Below the pieces are notes generated by a model, which was not told where the DNA came from, did no database searches, and worked only from the letters and a program-made list of their open reading frames with translations. Of a stretch of 64,000 nt of DNA, positions 55,661-64,000 are shown in pieces; position 1 is the stretch's first letter; each line of letters starts with the position of its first letter. Origin of the DNA: Nilaparvata lugens (lineage: Eukaryota > Arthropoda > Insecta > Hemiptera > Delphacidae). Location: positions 36,538,990 to 36,602,989 of the forward strand of contig NC_052511.1 of assembly GCF_014356525.2 (NCBI RefSeq), written 5' to 3'. Made by a program: the position numbers and the translations under genes.

Positions 55661-55896
55661 CATCACTCAATTATTGTATGGGAATTATTCTAGAGTTGAT
55701 AGAATCAGAAATACTGATATAAGACAGGTTTCATCGGTTACTCCTCTGCATGAAAGAATTATACAAAATAGTCGCAACTGGTGCAGTCATTTGGATAGAA
55801 TGCCAACCGGAAGAATGACCCTTGAAGTTCAAAACTATAGACCTACTGGAAAAAGAGATGTAGGGAGACCAAGAAAGAGATGGGTACCGGAACAGG
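55660..55896 (+). pseudogene. C-terminal fragment of a LINE reverse-transcriptase ORF
   Basis: The frame from 55674 encodes RIRNTDIRQVSSVTPLHERI, NWCSHLDRMPTGRMT and KRDVGRPRKRW. The W-x2-H-x2-R-M plus G-K-R-x2-G-R-P-R-K-R-W pattern is the familiar C-terminal tail of RTE-type and related non-LTR retrotransposon ORFs. It is interrupted at 55897 by a foldback element, after which the frame's remaining residues belong to that insertion. The rest of the LINE upstream is absent. Confidence 0.7.
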
Positions 55897-56516
55897 TTAA
55901 GGCTGTGCAAAGTCTAAAAACAAACTTTCTACTGGTGATATTTTTCAAAGATTTTCTACTTGTATATTCATCAAGCTATCAAAATGAGAAAGTTTTCTCA
56001 GGAAAACATTTTTTTCCGATCATTACTTTTTGAGATATGAGCGCCTAAAGTTTAAATTTTTGGGACAGAACATTTCAAATTCGGTAAGAGATAAATTCAT
56101 GAGATTTGGAGGATTGATTCTTCATGGTATTGTTGATCTAGTAAAATAAAAATTTTCGAAAAATAAATTTGAGGAAGTTATTCAATTTACTAAAAATTAC
56201 CAAAAATAACTTTTTGTTGAGTTATTTTTGGTAAATTCAGTAACTTTATATTTTCAGAAAATTCTCGTTTCACTAGATCCACAATACCATGAAGAATCTA
56301 ATCCTCCAAATATCATGGATTTATCTCTTACCGAATTTGAAATGTTCTGTTCCAAAAATTTAAACTTCAGGCGCTCATATCTCAAAAAGTAATGATCGGA
56401 AAAAATGTTTTCCTGAGAAAACTTTTTAATTTTGATAGCTTGATGATATACAAATCGAAAAACTTTGAAAAATATCATCAGTTGAAAGTTTATTTTTAGC
56501 CTTTGCACAGCCTTAA
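55897..56516. mobile_element. Foldback element with TTAA target sites, inserted in a LINE fragment
   Basis: Element 55901-56512 has ends GGCTGTGCAAAG and CTTTGCACAGCC, and TTAA on both sides. The arms are roughly 290 bp and nearly complementary, meeting in a centre near 56200-56225 ('accaaaaataact' and 'agttatttttggt'). TTAA targets are characteristic of piggyBac-type transposons, but TTAA is itself a palindrome, so part could be terminal sequence. No transposase. Confidence 0.75.
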
Positions 56517-56942
56517 TTAATAAGCCTAATCCCTGAAGTGAAGATGATGATGACGATTATTGTAATTCTTTCTATTGTTATCACATCGACATAAAATAGC
56601 ATTATTCTATTGATACTACTATATTACAAGGCCGACTGACTATGTACAGTGCAAAACATAGCTTGTTTCGTGAATTAACTTGTAAAAAAAATCGACTTTT
56701 ACCAAAATATCATAATGATTTTCAATGAATTAATAGTATTAAACGATAAAAAACAGCATTGGATAAAAAGATTACTCATTGAGAACCATCCAATTTTCTT
56801 GTTTGAAAACCGGTCTTGTTAGAAGACCGAAAGGATGTTATAACAATCTGTGTTTTATAGGATGTTATAACAATCCTATAAATTGCCAAAAATGTACCAT
56901 AGTTTTGGCTTACTTCTCTCATCTTTGACTTAATGATTGGGA

Positions 56943-57237
56943 AACACAGTTTTGATTTTGTCACATCCACATTAATTAAATTTGTTGACAAGACTGCAGT
57001 TTTGTGTTGATATCAACATATCTTCATCTGTGATCTGTTGGTTCCAACACGAAACTACTGTATTTGTAAAAATTTGGGAGAAAGCAGTTTTGGGCTACGT
57101 ATGCCTGTTGTCTTCTCACAATCATATATTGTATGATTTGTGATTGGCAATGGAATAAATAAATAAATAAACTGCAGTCCTATCAACAAATCTGATATGT
57201 TTTTCAATGTGGATGTGACAAAATCAACGCTGTGTTT
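56943..57237. repeat. Inverted repeat with a LINE-tail insertion between its arms
   Basis: Arms at 56943-56999 and 57172-57237 share 'acacag.gttgattttgtc'-type sequence, 'cacatccacatt' and 'actgcag' in inverted order. Between them lies a 170-bp insert (57001-57170) ending in AATAAATAAATAAATAAA and flanked by the direct repeat ACTGCAGT (56993-57000, 57171-57178). This is the mark of a truncated non-LTR insertion at the centre of an older foldback. Confidence 0.6.
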
Positions 57238-57608
57238 TTATTTCAATTGTAGAGAAGTTACACATTATCAATTTATATTCAACAAATTTTATTTACACTC
57301 AATGTTCAAGTGTAACCTATATACTCATCGACGATGGTTATGTATAATTTATTCCATCAATTCTTTATTCTTTTATTCTTTATTGATTGATACAATAAGT
57401 ACATCATTGAAATGATGTGCATAGTTGAAATTTTATTTAGGACAACTCTAAAATTACTTTTCTCCAGTTTGGAGCTCACCCAAAGCTGTAAGATCATTCA
57501 CCTTCTATCACTACTCATCTATAGGAATTATAAAGTTGAATTGTGTATTGTTACTCAAGCACAAGCCTCCGGCTTGAGCTGGATTCCATCATATCAGTGC
57601 AGTGAAAA

Positions 57609-57694
57609 TATTACCTCATGAGTTCCAATGAGACTATTCATACACGCTTGTCCGGGATGAGTGGAAATAGTCCCATAAGAACTCATGAATATTA
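57609..57694. repeat. Short hairpin
   Basis: Arms of about 30 bases ('aatattacctcatgagttcc...gactatt' and its approximate reverse complement) with a loop of about 30. It could be a small foldback; no sign of a hairpin RNA gene beyond the fold. Confidence 0.5.
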
Positions 57695-58316
57695 TTTTTC
57701 AAGATAATATTTTCTTTGAGCCATACAAAGACTCTGATACTGATATGTAGGAATCCAACGTTATACGGTTATCAAACCTCGGGAAACGATACTTTTGAAA
57801 TAATTTACATTTTTTTTTTTTTGGAAGAATCTATATTCAACTGTTCTTAGATAGATACAAACTTTTAAAGTATTTTTTCTTTAGGGCTACTTTTAATGTA
57901 AATAAAATATAAATCAAGCCATTTCCAAGTGATTAATTTGAGTACCCTTTTCAATTATTTTATCACAACATGTTCCGGACATTAAAGCCATTTTCAAGTG
58001 ATTTGAAATCACTAAGATTTATATTTTTATTTGATTTAAACTTTTAATGTATTTAAGTTATAGCAACATCTCAAACTCTATTACAATGGAAACTTCGATT
58101 CATGATTATTAAAACAATTTCAATGCATTGGTAGAAATAGATGCATTGTGAACTCCATAACAATAGAAACCTTGATCCAAAAATTCGTTAAATGTCATTT
58201 GTGAAAGTATTTTGAAGGTTCGTCGTTGAAGTTTGGAGCGAGTCGTGACTGAAATAACTGGCCAAACACAGAACTGATCAAAACGATTTTTTAAACATGA
58301 GCTTCATCATTAAGAA
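57695..58316. other. Unassigned stretch
   Basis: AT-rich. A pair of related phrases ('gccatttccaagtgatt' and 'gccattttcaagtgattt', about 57918 and 57987) suggests a small duplication. No gene. Confidence 0.3.
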
Positions 58317-58667
58317 CTAGCAGATAACCCGTGCTCCGCAAGGGTTTAATTAAAAACTTGACAAACTTGAAAACTTGACCCACTGAAATCTTGAAGAATT
58401 TAAAATAGATCTATAGCCATCCTCGGTAAATTAAGAATCTATTTGCAAAAATTCAAGTTAATCAGTTCAGTAGTTCAGATGTGATGATGCGTCGTTCGTG
58501 AATTTCCTATTCCGTACGTGTATAAGCGAATTCTTTCCATAAATTAAGAATCTATATGTAAAACTTCAAGTTAATCAGTTCAGTAGTTCAGACGTGATGA
58601 TGCTTCATTCCTAAATGTCCTATTCCGTACGTGTATAAACGAATTCTTCTCTCTATTATATTATAGA
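58317..58667 (-). mobile_element. Helitron-like non-autonomous element (minus strand)
   Basis: On the minus strand it starts TCTATAATATAATAGAG and ends with a hairpin-forming 'cccttgcggagcacggg', a short spacer and CTAG followed by T. It contains an internal duplication of about 105 bp ('gacgtgatgatgc...tattccgtacgtgtataa' twice). It is related to the piece at 23211-23440. Confidence 0.55.
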
Positions 58668-58716
58668 TGATATTCTTATCCAAGTGTTATGAAATTTGTA
58701 AAATGAATAAAATTCA

Positions 58717-58875
58717 TTAGTTTTTTCTCCAGATGTTCATAGCATCAACTAACTTAAAATAATCAACTACCTCCTGATTGAATATAATGTGTTTGGAGTA
58801 AGATGTCATGAACTTCTTGTAATCAATTATGAAATCAGTGACATTGGCGGGTTTTTTGGGCGCTGGCTGTTTCAT
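58717..58875 (-). CDS. Possible frameshifted C-terminus of the GTPase-collagen protein
   Basis: A 52-codon frame starts with the ATG that overlaps the stop of the large ORF (ATGA overlap) and ends in TAA at 58717-58719. It reads like protein, not noise: MKQPAPKKPANVTDF, then an amphipathic helix with KKFMTSYSKHIIF and EVVDYFKLVDAMN. It follows the large ORF without a base of spacing in a different frame. The simplest explanation is a one- or two-base indel (real or assembly error) near 58876-58890, so that these residues are the true C-terminus. A separate small gene is less likely. Confidence 0.45.
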   Translation of the reverse strand: MKQPAPKKPANVTDFIIDYKKFMTSYSKHIIFNQEVVDYFKLVDAMNIWRKN

Positions 58876-61457
58876 GCCTTTTGTTGTGTGTTGTTCAACA
58901 TCTTCACCAAGTTTTGGACAAGTTTTGCAGGCTGGAGATGTGACTCCGGTTGACTCACATTTCCAGTAAGGCTTTCCTCCAGAATCTCTCCGGAACCAAA
59001 CTTGGACACAACCACTCCCATCTCGTCTTCCCCCTTCTCTCCAGTCTCTCCCTGTTTTCCAGGTGTTCCCATGCTGCCATTTTGGTTCTCCAATCTTATC
59101 CCCGATTGTGCTCCAAATTCAAGCAGTTTTAGGTCTCCTGCAAAACCTCCTATACCTCCCTGCCCTCCCAATCCTCCAGGACCTCCGTTCTCCCCACAAA
59201 AGCCTTCTTCCTTCACAACCTTTATGTCAGCCCTGGTATCTAGGAGACTGTTGCTGGAGTCGAAAAATGCTAAGGAAAACTTGTGTTTCCCTGTTAGTCT
59301 AGTCATACCTTTACTGAAGTAATCAGCATCAATTCCAAAGATTTGAGAGGAACTTTTCACATACTCTCCTGAAACTGGTATGAAGGTGTCATGAACAAAA
59401 CTACCATCCATACCTCTGGCCCCCTTTGCGCCATCAGTCCCAGGACCCCCTGCGCCACCGTATGACTGAACAAGTAAACTTCCACCATACAAAAAGTCCC
59501 TGCCTATTCCGATGAAACTTCCACCATTACCTCCTGGTAAGCCAGGTCTCCCATCTCTGCCCTGATATTTATCAACGGATATTTCTGGACCAGGCTGACC
59601 ACTAAGTACTATCTTCCTTTGACCAATCACTCTCCACTTATTTGCTGCAACAAACATGTCCACTCCCTTGAAATAAGCATTGGTGTCATCATCCACAAAC
59701 ACTGTGTGAACAGCCAGCACTCTTACCTCTTTGACTTTTATGTTATCGTATTTTTGCACCATCGAATTAACTGTCTCAATGTATACATTAATCTCTGAAA
59801 GCATCACATAGAATCCTTCAACTCTCAGCACACCATTAGCATCACAATGGATTCTATTTTTTTCCAGGAAAGTTTTCACAACTGTTTCAATTTCTGAATA
59901 CTTCTTACTGCTGGATCCCTCATCAAAGAAATGCTTGGCATTTATGCTTCCAGTAGCCTCCATGAATAGTGACATCAAATCATCTTTTGAAATGGAACCC
60001 TCATTCATGATTCTTGAAGCTATCTCGGGTTTCTTCTTCTGATACTCATAACTTGAAAGAACAGTAATGAATTCGTCGAGAGTACTATACCATTGCAGTT
60101 TTTCCTCTGTCATTCTCATGACTTGCCTAATTGGTAGTGCCCAGGACGTTGAAATGAAAACATTATTGGTATCAACAAATTTCAGAAGCATCCTCTCATA
60201 TTTTTCTATCACATTTATGCCTTCATTGAAATCGATCTGAGGCTGCATTTGCTGATCTGAGATGAAACTATTGATCTTCTGGAAGAACTCATTGTAATCC
60301 TTAGTTTTATCCAGTTGATCAGATAATTGTTTTAATGCACCATACAACAGTTCCAGATCTGTCAGAACCCTTTCAAAAGTTTCGTAGTTTTCGGTTTTAT
60401 GTTTGACATATTCGCTCAGTTTGAATGACAATTCATTGATCTTAAGTTTGTAGCTATCACTGGTCAATTTCAGCAGGCATTCCAGATACATTTTCGCTCT
60501 GTCTGACAATGTGAAATCAAAGTCATTCTCTCCAACTTCCACAAAATCTAAATTCATTATTGTTCTAGCTAGGGATCTTCTATTCTTTTCAAGTAATGAC
60601 TGTTTTTCGAGAGGACCTGACGTGTATGGACGCCTAAATACATTTATTCTGGCTACTTTCCCATTTTCATCTCTGGTCTGGAGGCTTCCTAGTAATCTAA
60701 TGACTTTCTTGTAGAACTCCTTGTCGGTTCTACTGTTTGTCTCTAGGATTTTCCGTGTTAGAGATTTCTCCATTTGATGCAAGTAAGCTATTATACTCTC
60801 AACATGCATGTCTTCTGTGATGAACTCTGGAGGAGCACTGATATCATCAGGCATTCTATAACCGAAAGGTACTTTAGTTGCAATCAGCACAATATGATCC
60901 TTATATTTGTCGAAATCAACCAAGAAATCATTCAAATGTCGAAGAGTGTTGATGAAATTGTCTTTGAAGAGACCGTACTGTAGAGAGCTGTAGTTCTCAA
61001 GCAAAACAATTTTCATCCTCTTGAATTTGCTGGTGGTGGATTTCATGACATCCATTGAAACTATCTCATGTGCAGAGCTCCGTGAGTCGTGGAACCCTGG
61101 GGAATCACAGAATGTGATTGATGAGTTGTAATGGACACGTTCTGGGTACAGAGTGAAAGACTCAGTGGCCGAAGTTCCGATTTTCTGCCCGTCTTCGATG
61201 ATGTATTCACCGGTGTCACTCCTGACCAATGTGGAACGTAGGTGGGGATTTCCAGACAAAAACTGGATTAAACTGGTTTTTCCACTACCCGCCTTCCCTA
61301 GTACTAATACAGTTTCAGCATCATCTGAAAAGTCTTGATTCTCCATGAACCGCTCACCATCTGCTAGAATTTTGGTTGTTAGTGCTATTTCTTTCTGAAT
61401 GTAGTCAGATTCGGCTTGGCAATCCCAAGGAAGGTTCTGGTGTTCGTCTTTCTTCTC
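58872..61457 (-). CDS. Large exon of a P-loop GTPase-like protein with collagen-like repeats
   Basis: A single open frame of 824 codons from ATG 61346, but the frame stays open 37 codons further upstream to a clear 3' splice site (eight T, then cag) at 61458-61460. The exon therefore starts at 61457 and that ATG is internal. Numbered from MENQDF: GKAGSGKT at 17-24 is the P-loop, DSPGF at 81-85 the Walker B/G3 motif, and ATKV at 156-159 a G4-like motif (T/NKxD form with Val). Helical sequence follows to about 560. Collagen-like or Gly-rich blocks lie at about 588-605 (GRDGRPGLPGGNGG), 625-646, 715-733 and 756-775 (GTPGKQGETGEKGE). The fold suggests an AIG1/septin-like GTPase or related NTPase; the family is not recognised. 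No signal peptide is visible in this exon. Confidence 0.85.
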   Translation of the reverse strand, partial: EKKDEHQNLPWDCQAESDYIQKEIALTTKILADGERFMENQDFSDDAETVLVLGKAGSGKTSLIQFLSGNPHLRSTLVRSDTGEYIIEDGQKIGTSATESFTLYPERVHYNSSITFCDSPGFHDSRSSAHEIVSMDVMKSTTSKFKRMKIVLLENYSSLQYGLFKDNFINTLRHLNDFLVDFDKYKDHIVLIATKVPFGYRMPDDISAPPEFITEDMHVESIIAYLHQMEKSLTRKILETNSRTDKEFYKKVIRLLGSLQTRDENGKVARINVFRRPYTSGPLEKQSLLEKNRRSLARTIMNLDFVEVGENDFDFTLSDRAKMYLECLLKLTSDSYKLKINELSFKLSEYVKHKTENYETFERVLTDLELLYGALKQLSDQLDKTKDYNEFFQKINSFISDQQMQPQIDFNEGINVIEKYERMLLKFVDTNNVFISTSWALPIRQVMRMTEEKLQWYSTLDEFITVLSSYEYQKKKPEIASRIMNEGSISKDDLMSLFMEATGSINAKHFFDEGSSSKKYSEIETVVKTFLEKNRIHCDANGVLRVEGFYVMLSEINVYIETVNSMVQKYDNIKVKEVRVLAVHTVFVDDDTNAYFKGVDMFVAANKWRVIGQRKIVLSGQPGPEISVDKYQGRDGRPGLPGGNGGSFIGIGRDFLYGGSLLVQSYGGAGGPGTDGAKGARGMDGSFVHDTFIPVSGEYVKSSSQIFGIDADYFSKGMTRLTGKHKFSLAFFDSSNSLLDTRADIKVVKEEGFCGENGGPGGLGGQGGIGGFAGDLKLLEFGAQSGIRLENQNGSMGTPGKQGETGEKGEDEMGVVVSKFGSGEILEESLTGNVSQPESHLQPAKLVQNLVKMLNNTQQKA

Positions 61458-61504
61458 CTGAAAAAAAATTATAATTAATGTAACTATTTATATATAGTCA
61501 ATAT

Positions 61505-62270
61505 AGTCCAGTCAAGGAAGGGTTATAGAGGGAAAAGTTTGGAAGACAATTTTTGACCCCGCAGTTCTGTTTAGGGTAGTAAGGAGGTAAACATATAAAA
61601 AGTCCCCACCCCTACCCCATGTGCTTAGGGGGTGGGGGTGGTTCAAAGGTACTATATTTTGGTTTCTCGCATATAACACGAAAAATATGAATCTTATGGA
61701 CATAACTGTTGCATACAAAATTAAAGCTTACATAATTTCCTACAATATTCATCTAACAACATTTCCCATATCTTCTCTAGTTTCCGAGATATCCGATCTT
61801 AAAGAATAGAATAGAATAGCTGCCTTTATTTTTACCTAGGAGGGCGGAGTTGGGTAAAGGTGTGACATTTTTGAAAAAAACACGTTTGCTTCCATTTTTT
61901 TCTATTTTTGCTCCTATAATTTTTTAAAAATCGATGGGAAAAATCCATGCTGATTATGAGCTTATAGAGCATTAAATTCTCTCCAATTTGATGTATAATT
62001 TCACACTTTTACGCATTTCCCTACAACTGTAATAAGTCTTAACTCATCTTTCATGAGTTGTACAGTCCATAAGTTTCATATTTTTCGTGTTATATGCAAG
62101 AAACCAAAAAATAGTACCTTTGAACCACCCTCACTCTCTTAGCACAAGGGGTAAGGGTTGGGACTTTTGATATGTTTACCTCCTCACTACCCTAAACAGA
62201 ATCGTGGGGTCAAAAATTGTCTCCCAAACTTTTACCTCTATACCCTCTTTTGAGCATTCATTGCCTGGAC
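61505..62270. mobile_element. Large foldback element in the intron
   Basis: The ends read AGTCCAGTCAAGG on the left and its imperfect reverse complement (TTGCCTGGACT) on the right. Arms of about 250 bp share 'gacaatttttgacccc', 'ctgtttagggtagt', 'aggaggtaaacatat', 'ggttcaaaggtact' and 'gcatataacacgaaaaata'. The centre of about 300 bases is not paired. No ORF; no clear target duplication. Confidence 0.7.
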
Positions 62271-62529
62271 TAATAAATATCATCCATTGTCACGATAGAT
62301 ACAAATCTTTACAAACAAAAACTCAAATTCAAATTAGAATTTTCCATCTTTTGAAGCTGAGCAACTTTTGTGAATCAATTCAAAGGAATGTGCCATGCTA
62401 ACATGAAATAATATAATGAAATGGTAGCATGAAACTTACATATTCATAATTAGAAAGACATGTGAAAGAAGTAAATCACAGTAGGCCTATCCAATTTCAT
62501 ATTTTATAATATAAAGTTCATATTTCATT

Positions 62530-62724
62530 GTATTATTTAACTTTTTGTGTAGTTGAGAAGTTGATATTGTGGTAATTATTCATATTGGATGAAAAATATT
62601 AAAAAATTATCTAAAAACCACATATTTATTGATACTCAGAAACACCGGTTCCGGTTATTACACCATTGTCAATCTCTGATAAACTTTGAGTTTAGTCTTT
62701 TTCATCCAATATGTATTATTTAAC
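62530..62724 (-). mobile_element. Self-complementary retroposon-like element, copy 3 (one arm deleted)
   Basis: Flanked by the 12-bp direct repeat GTATTATTTAAC (62530-62541 and 62713-62724). On the minus strand it starts ATATTGGATGAAAAAGAC, then joins directly to the loop and the second arm, and ends with the same tail CTCAACTACACAAAAA. Most of the first arm is missing. It lies in the intron of the GTPase-collagen gene. Confidence 0.75.
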
Positions 62725-63914
62725 TTAATAATGATAATCAAAACTCATGAACTTGAAGGAAGTGTACTATTTGCAAATAAAATATTATAAGTGGCCTGAT
62801 ATTCAATTTCAAGAAATAAGTTTCCTATATAATATCGGCAGTACACTTTCAATTCAAGAATATTCATAAAAAGAAATTCAAGATCCAAAGCAAGTTGAAT
62901 AGAACGTTGTAAAATTTAGGAAAGAAATAATAATACAGGCTTTGCCAAGTGTTTCTATCCTACTTATGAGATAATATTATAATTTGTGCTATGACATCAA
63001 TGAATAAAAGAAATGAAATTAAAGAAATTCAAGTACTCAGCTCTTGAAGAATATTCTCTCTCGGCTCAAGAACCGAGATCTTGAATGTATATTTATTATT
63101 ATTATCATCTGTAAGCATGAAGAATATTATTATTCCTCATGAACAGTTATGGAATATAATCGATAATAATTAATCCATATCCAGGACGAGTTTTATTTCA
63201 GAATCTCAGTAAAAAACAACGAGTATTATTTCTGATGGAAATAAAAATTTATTACTTGCAAGCTGATTGAAATACAGTATAAGTTTCTAATTATTGTAAT
63301 AGAATATTTTGAATATAGTCCAGTGAATATAGACATAAAAAGGGGGGTGCTTGCATTTTATATTGTAGTTTTGATTTTTAATATATTATTTGGATACATA
63401 AGAGAAGTCCAGCACTAATTTCTTCATGCAAAATTTCCTTGTGCTAGATACAGAGTGGCCAAAAAACCTCGTATTTTCGGTTCATTTTCCAGTTTTTAGC
63501 TATTTATGCCAAATCCAGTAATCGGACTGAGAAATTAGGTCTCGCCTTTTTTTAGATTAGCATCAATGTAGTGATAGGACTAATAGCTACTTGAATTGCC
63601 TTCAATTAATATTAAAATAATTACCAAGTTCCCATTTTCAAACGTTGTTATTTAAACACTACAAAAAGTGTAGGTACTATGTAATATTATTCTATATTGA
63701 ACATTTTCTTATTATTTATTTGTTAATTCATTTTTTAAATGTCTGTCACCAACCCACCATTCTCTGTTTTCTACAATGATGACCTTAGAATAAATTGGAA
63801 TTTGATAGAAAGCTCGTGAATAAATTATTTATTCAAAAAATGAAATCTTTTAATTATTATCATTAAAAGTTTAGGCCTGTACCTCTCGCATTTGCAGGTT
63901 ATACATGTACTTAC

Positions 63915-64000
63915 ATTATCAAATGTATGTGGAACATCGTGCTTGGTTTTTAGCGGATCTTCTGTTTCGGTCCCTGAAGGAATTGTACCGGCTAACAATC
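63915..64000 (-). CDS. Upstream exon of the GTPase-collagen gene (partial)
   Basis: Eighty-six bases on the minus strand before a consensus 5' splice site (GATAAT followed by GTAAGT). The frame that fits the downstream exon encodes LLAGTIPSGTETEDPLKTK then HDVPHTFDN, and ends on a complete codon, matching the phase-0 acceptor at 61457. The exon continues beyond the window. The peptide is hydrophilic with no recognised domain; the assignment rests on splice sites, phase and strand. Confidence 0.55.

Larger units (their letters stand above)
61458..63914 (-). other. Intron of the GTPase-collagen gene
   Basis: Inferred from a 5' splice site GTAAGT (minus strand, ending at 63914) and the acceptor at 61458. 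Both flanking exons are in phase 0, so joining preserves the frame. The intron is about 2.46 kb and contains a large foldback element (61505-62270) and copy 3 of the self-complementary retroposon (62542-62712). The rest is AT-rich and featureless. Confidence 0.65.

Overview
This window looks like AT-rich, intron-dominated nuclear DNA from an insect. The kinds of repeats suggest a hemipteran such as a planthopper; that is inference, not a sequence match. It holds very little host coding sequence. Almost everything recognisable is mobile DNA or simple repeat. Two runs of exactly 100 N (1943-2042 and 28002-28101) are scaffold gaps.

Layout. 1-3.6 kb: one copy of a duplicated segment (partner at 28.6-29.4 kb) carrying a small transposon with TTA target duplications, then tandem duplications and a hairpin element. 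3.6-20.9 kb: a Ty3/gypsy errantivirus-type element with gag, protease, reverse transcriptase, RNase H, integrase and a long open env. It is split inside reverse transcriptase by a younger 7.5 kb LTR element (7140-14642) that has about 2.1-2.2 kb LTRs and encodes only Gag. 21-33 kb: tandem repeats, two Helitron-like elements, a 1.3 kb purine-only tract, the 5' part of a non-LTR element, and GA- and CT-rich tracts. 32.4-36.4 kb: two copies of a self-complementary retroposon-like element and a minus-strand gypsy pol remnant bracketed by foldback repeats. 37.8-42 kb: a layered ATC/TCC microsatellite split by a truncated LINE, and a 98-bp minisatellite. 43.4 kb: one probable host exon with a VWC cysteine pattern. 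45.0 kb: a SINE-like insertion with a 14-bp target duplication. 45.6-53.6 kb: a second large-LTR, Gag-only element. 55.7-57.2 kb: LINE remnants and foldbacks. 58.7-64 kb: the 3' part of a host gene on the minus strand coding for a P-loop GTPase-like protein with collagen-like repeats; its last intron holds two mobile elements.

The most interesting points are these. (1) Two different large-LTR elements carry gag without pol, and their Gag proteins share a capsid-like motif, which suggests a lineage of non-autonomous elements moved by a partner. (2) A short element family whose body is a long palindrome has a one-sided tail and three independent 10-12 bp target duplications, an unusual combination. 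(3) A GTPase-collagen protein whose C-terminus appears to continue in another frame. Nearly identical LTRs next to many frameshifts in pol suggest that some frameshifts could be assembly errors.
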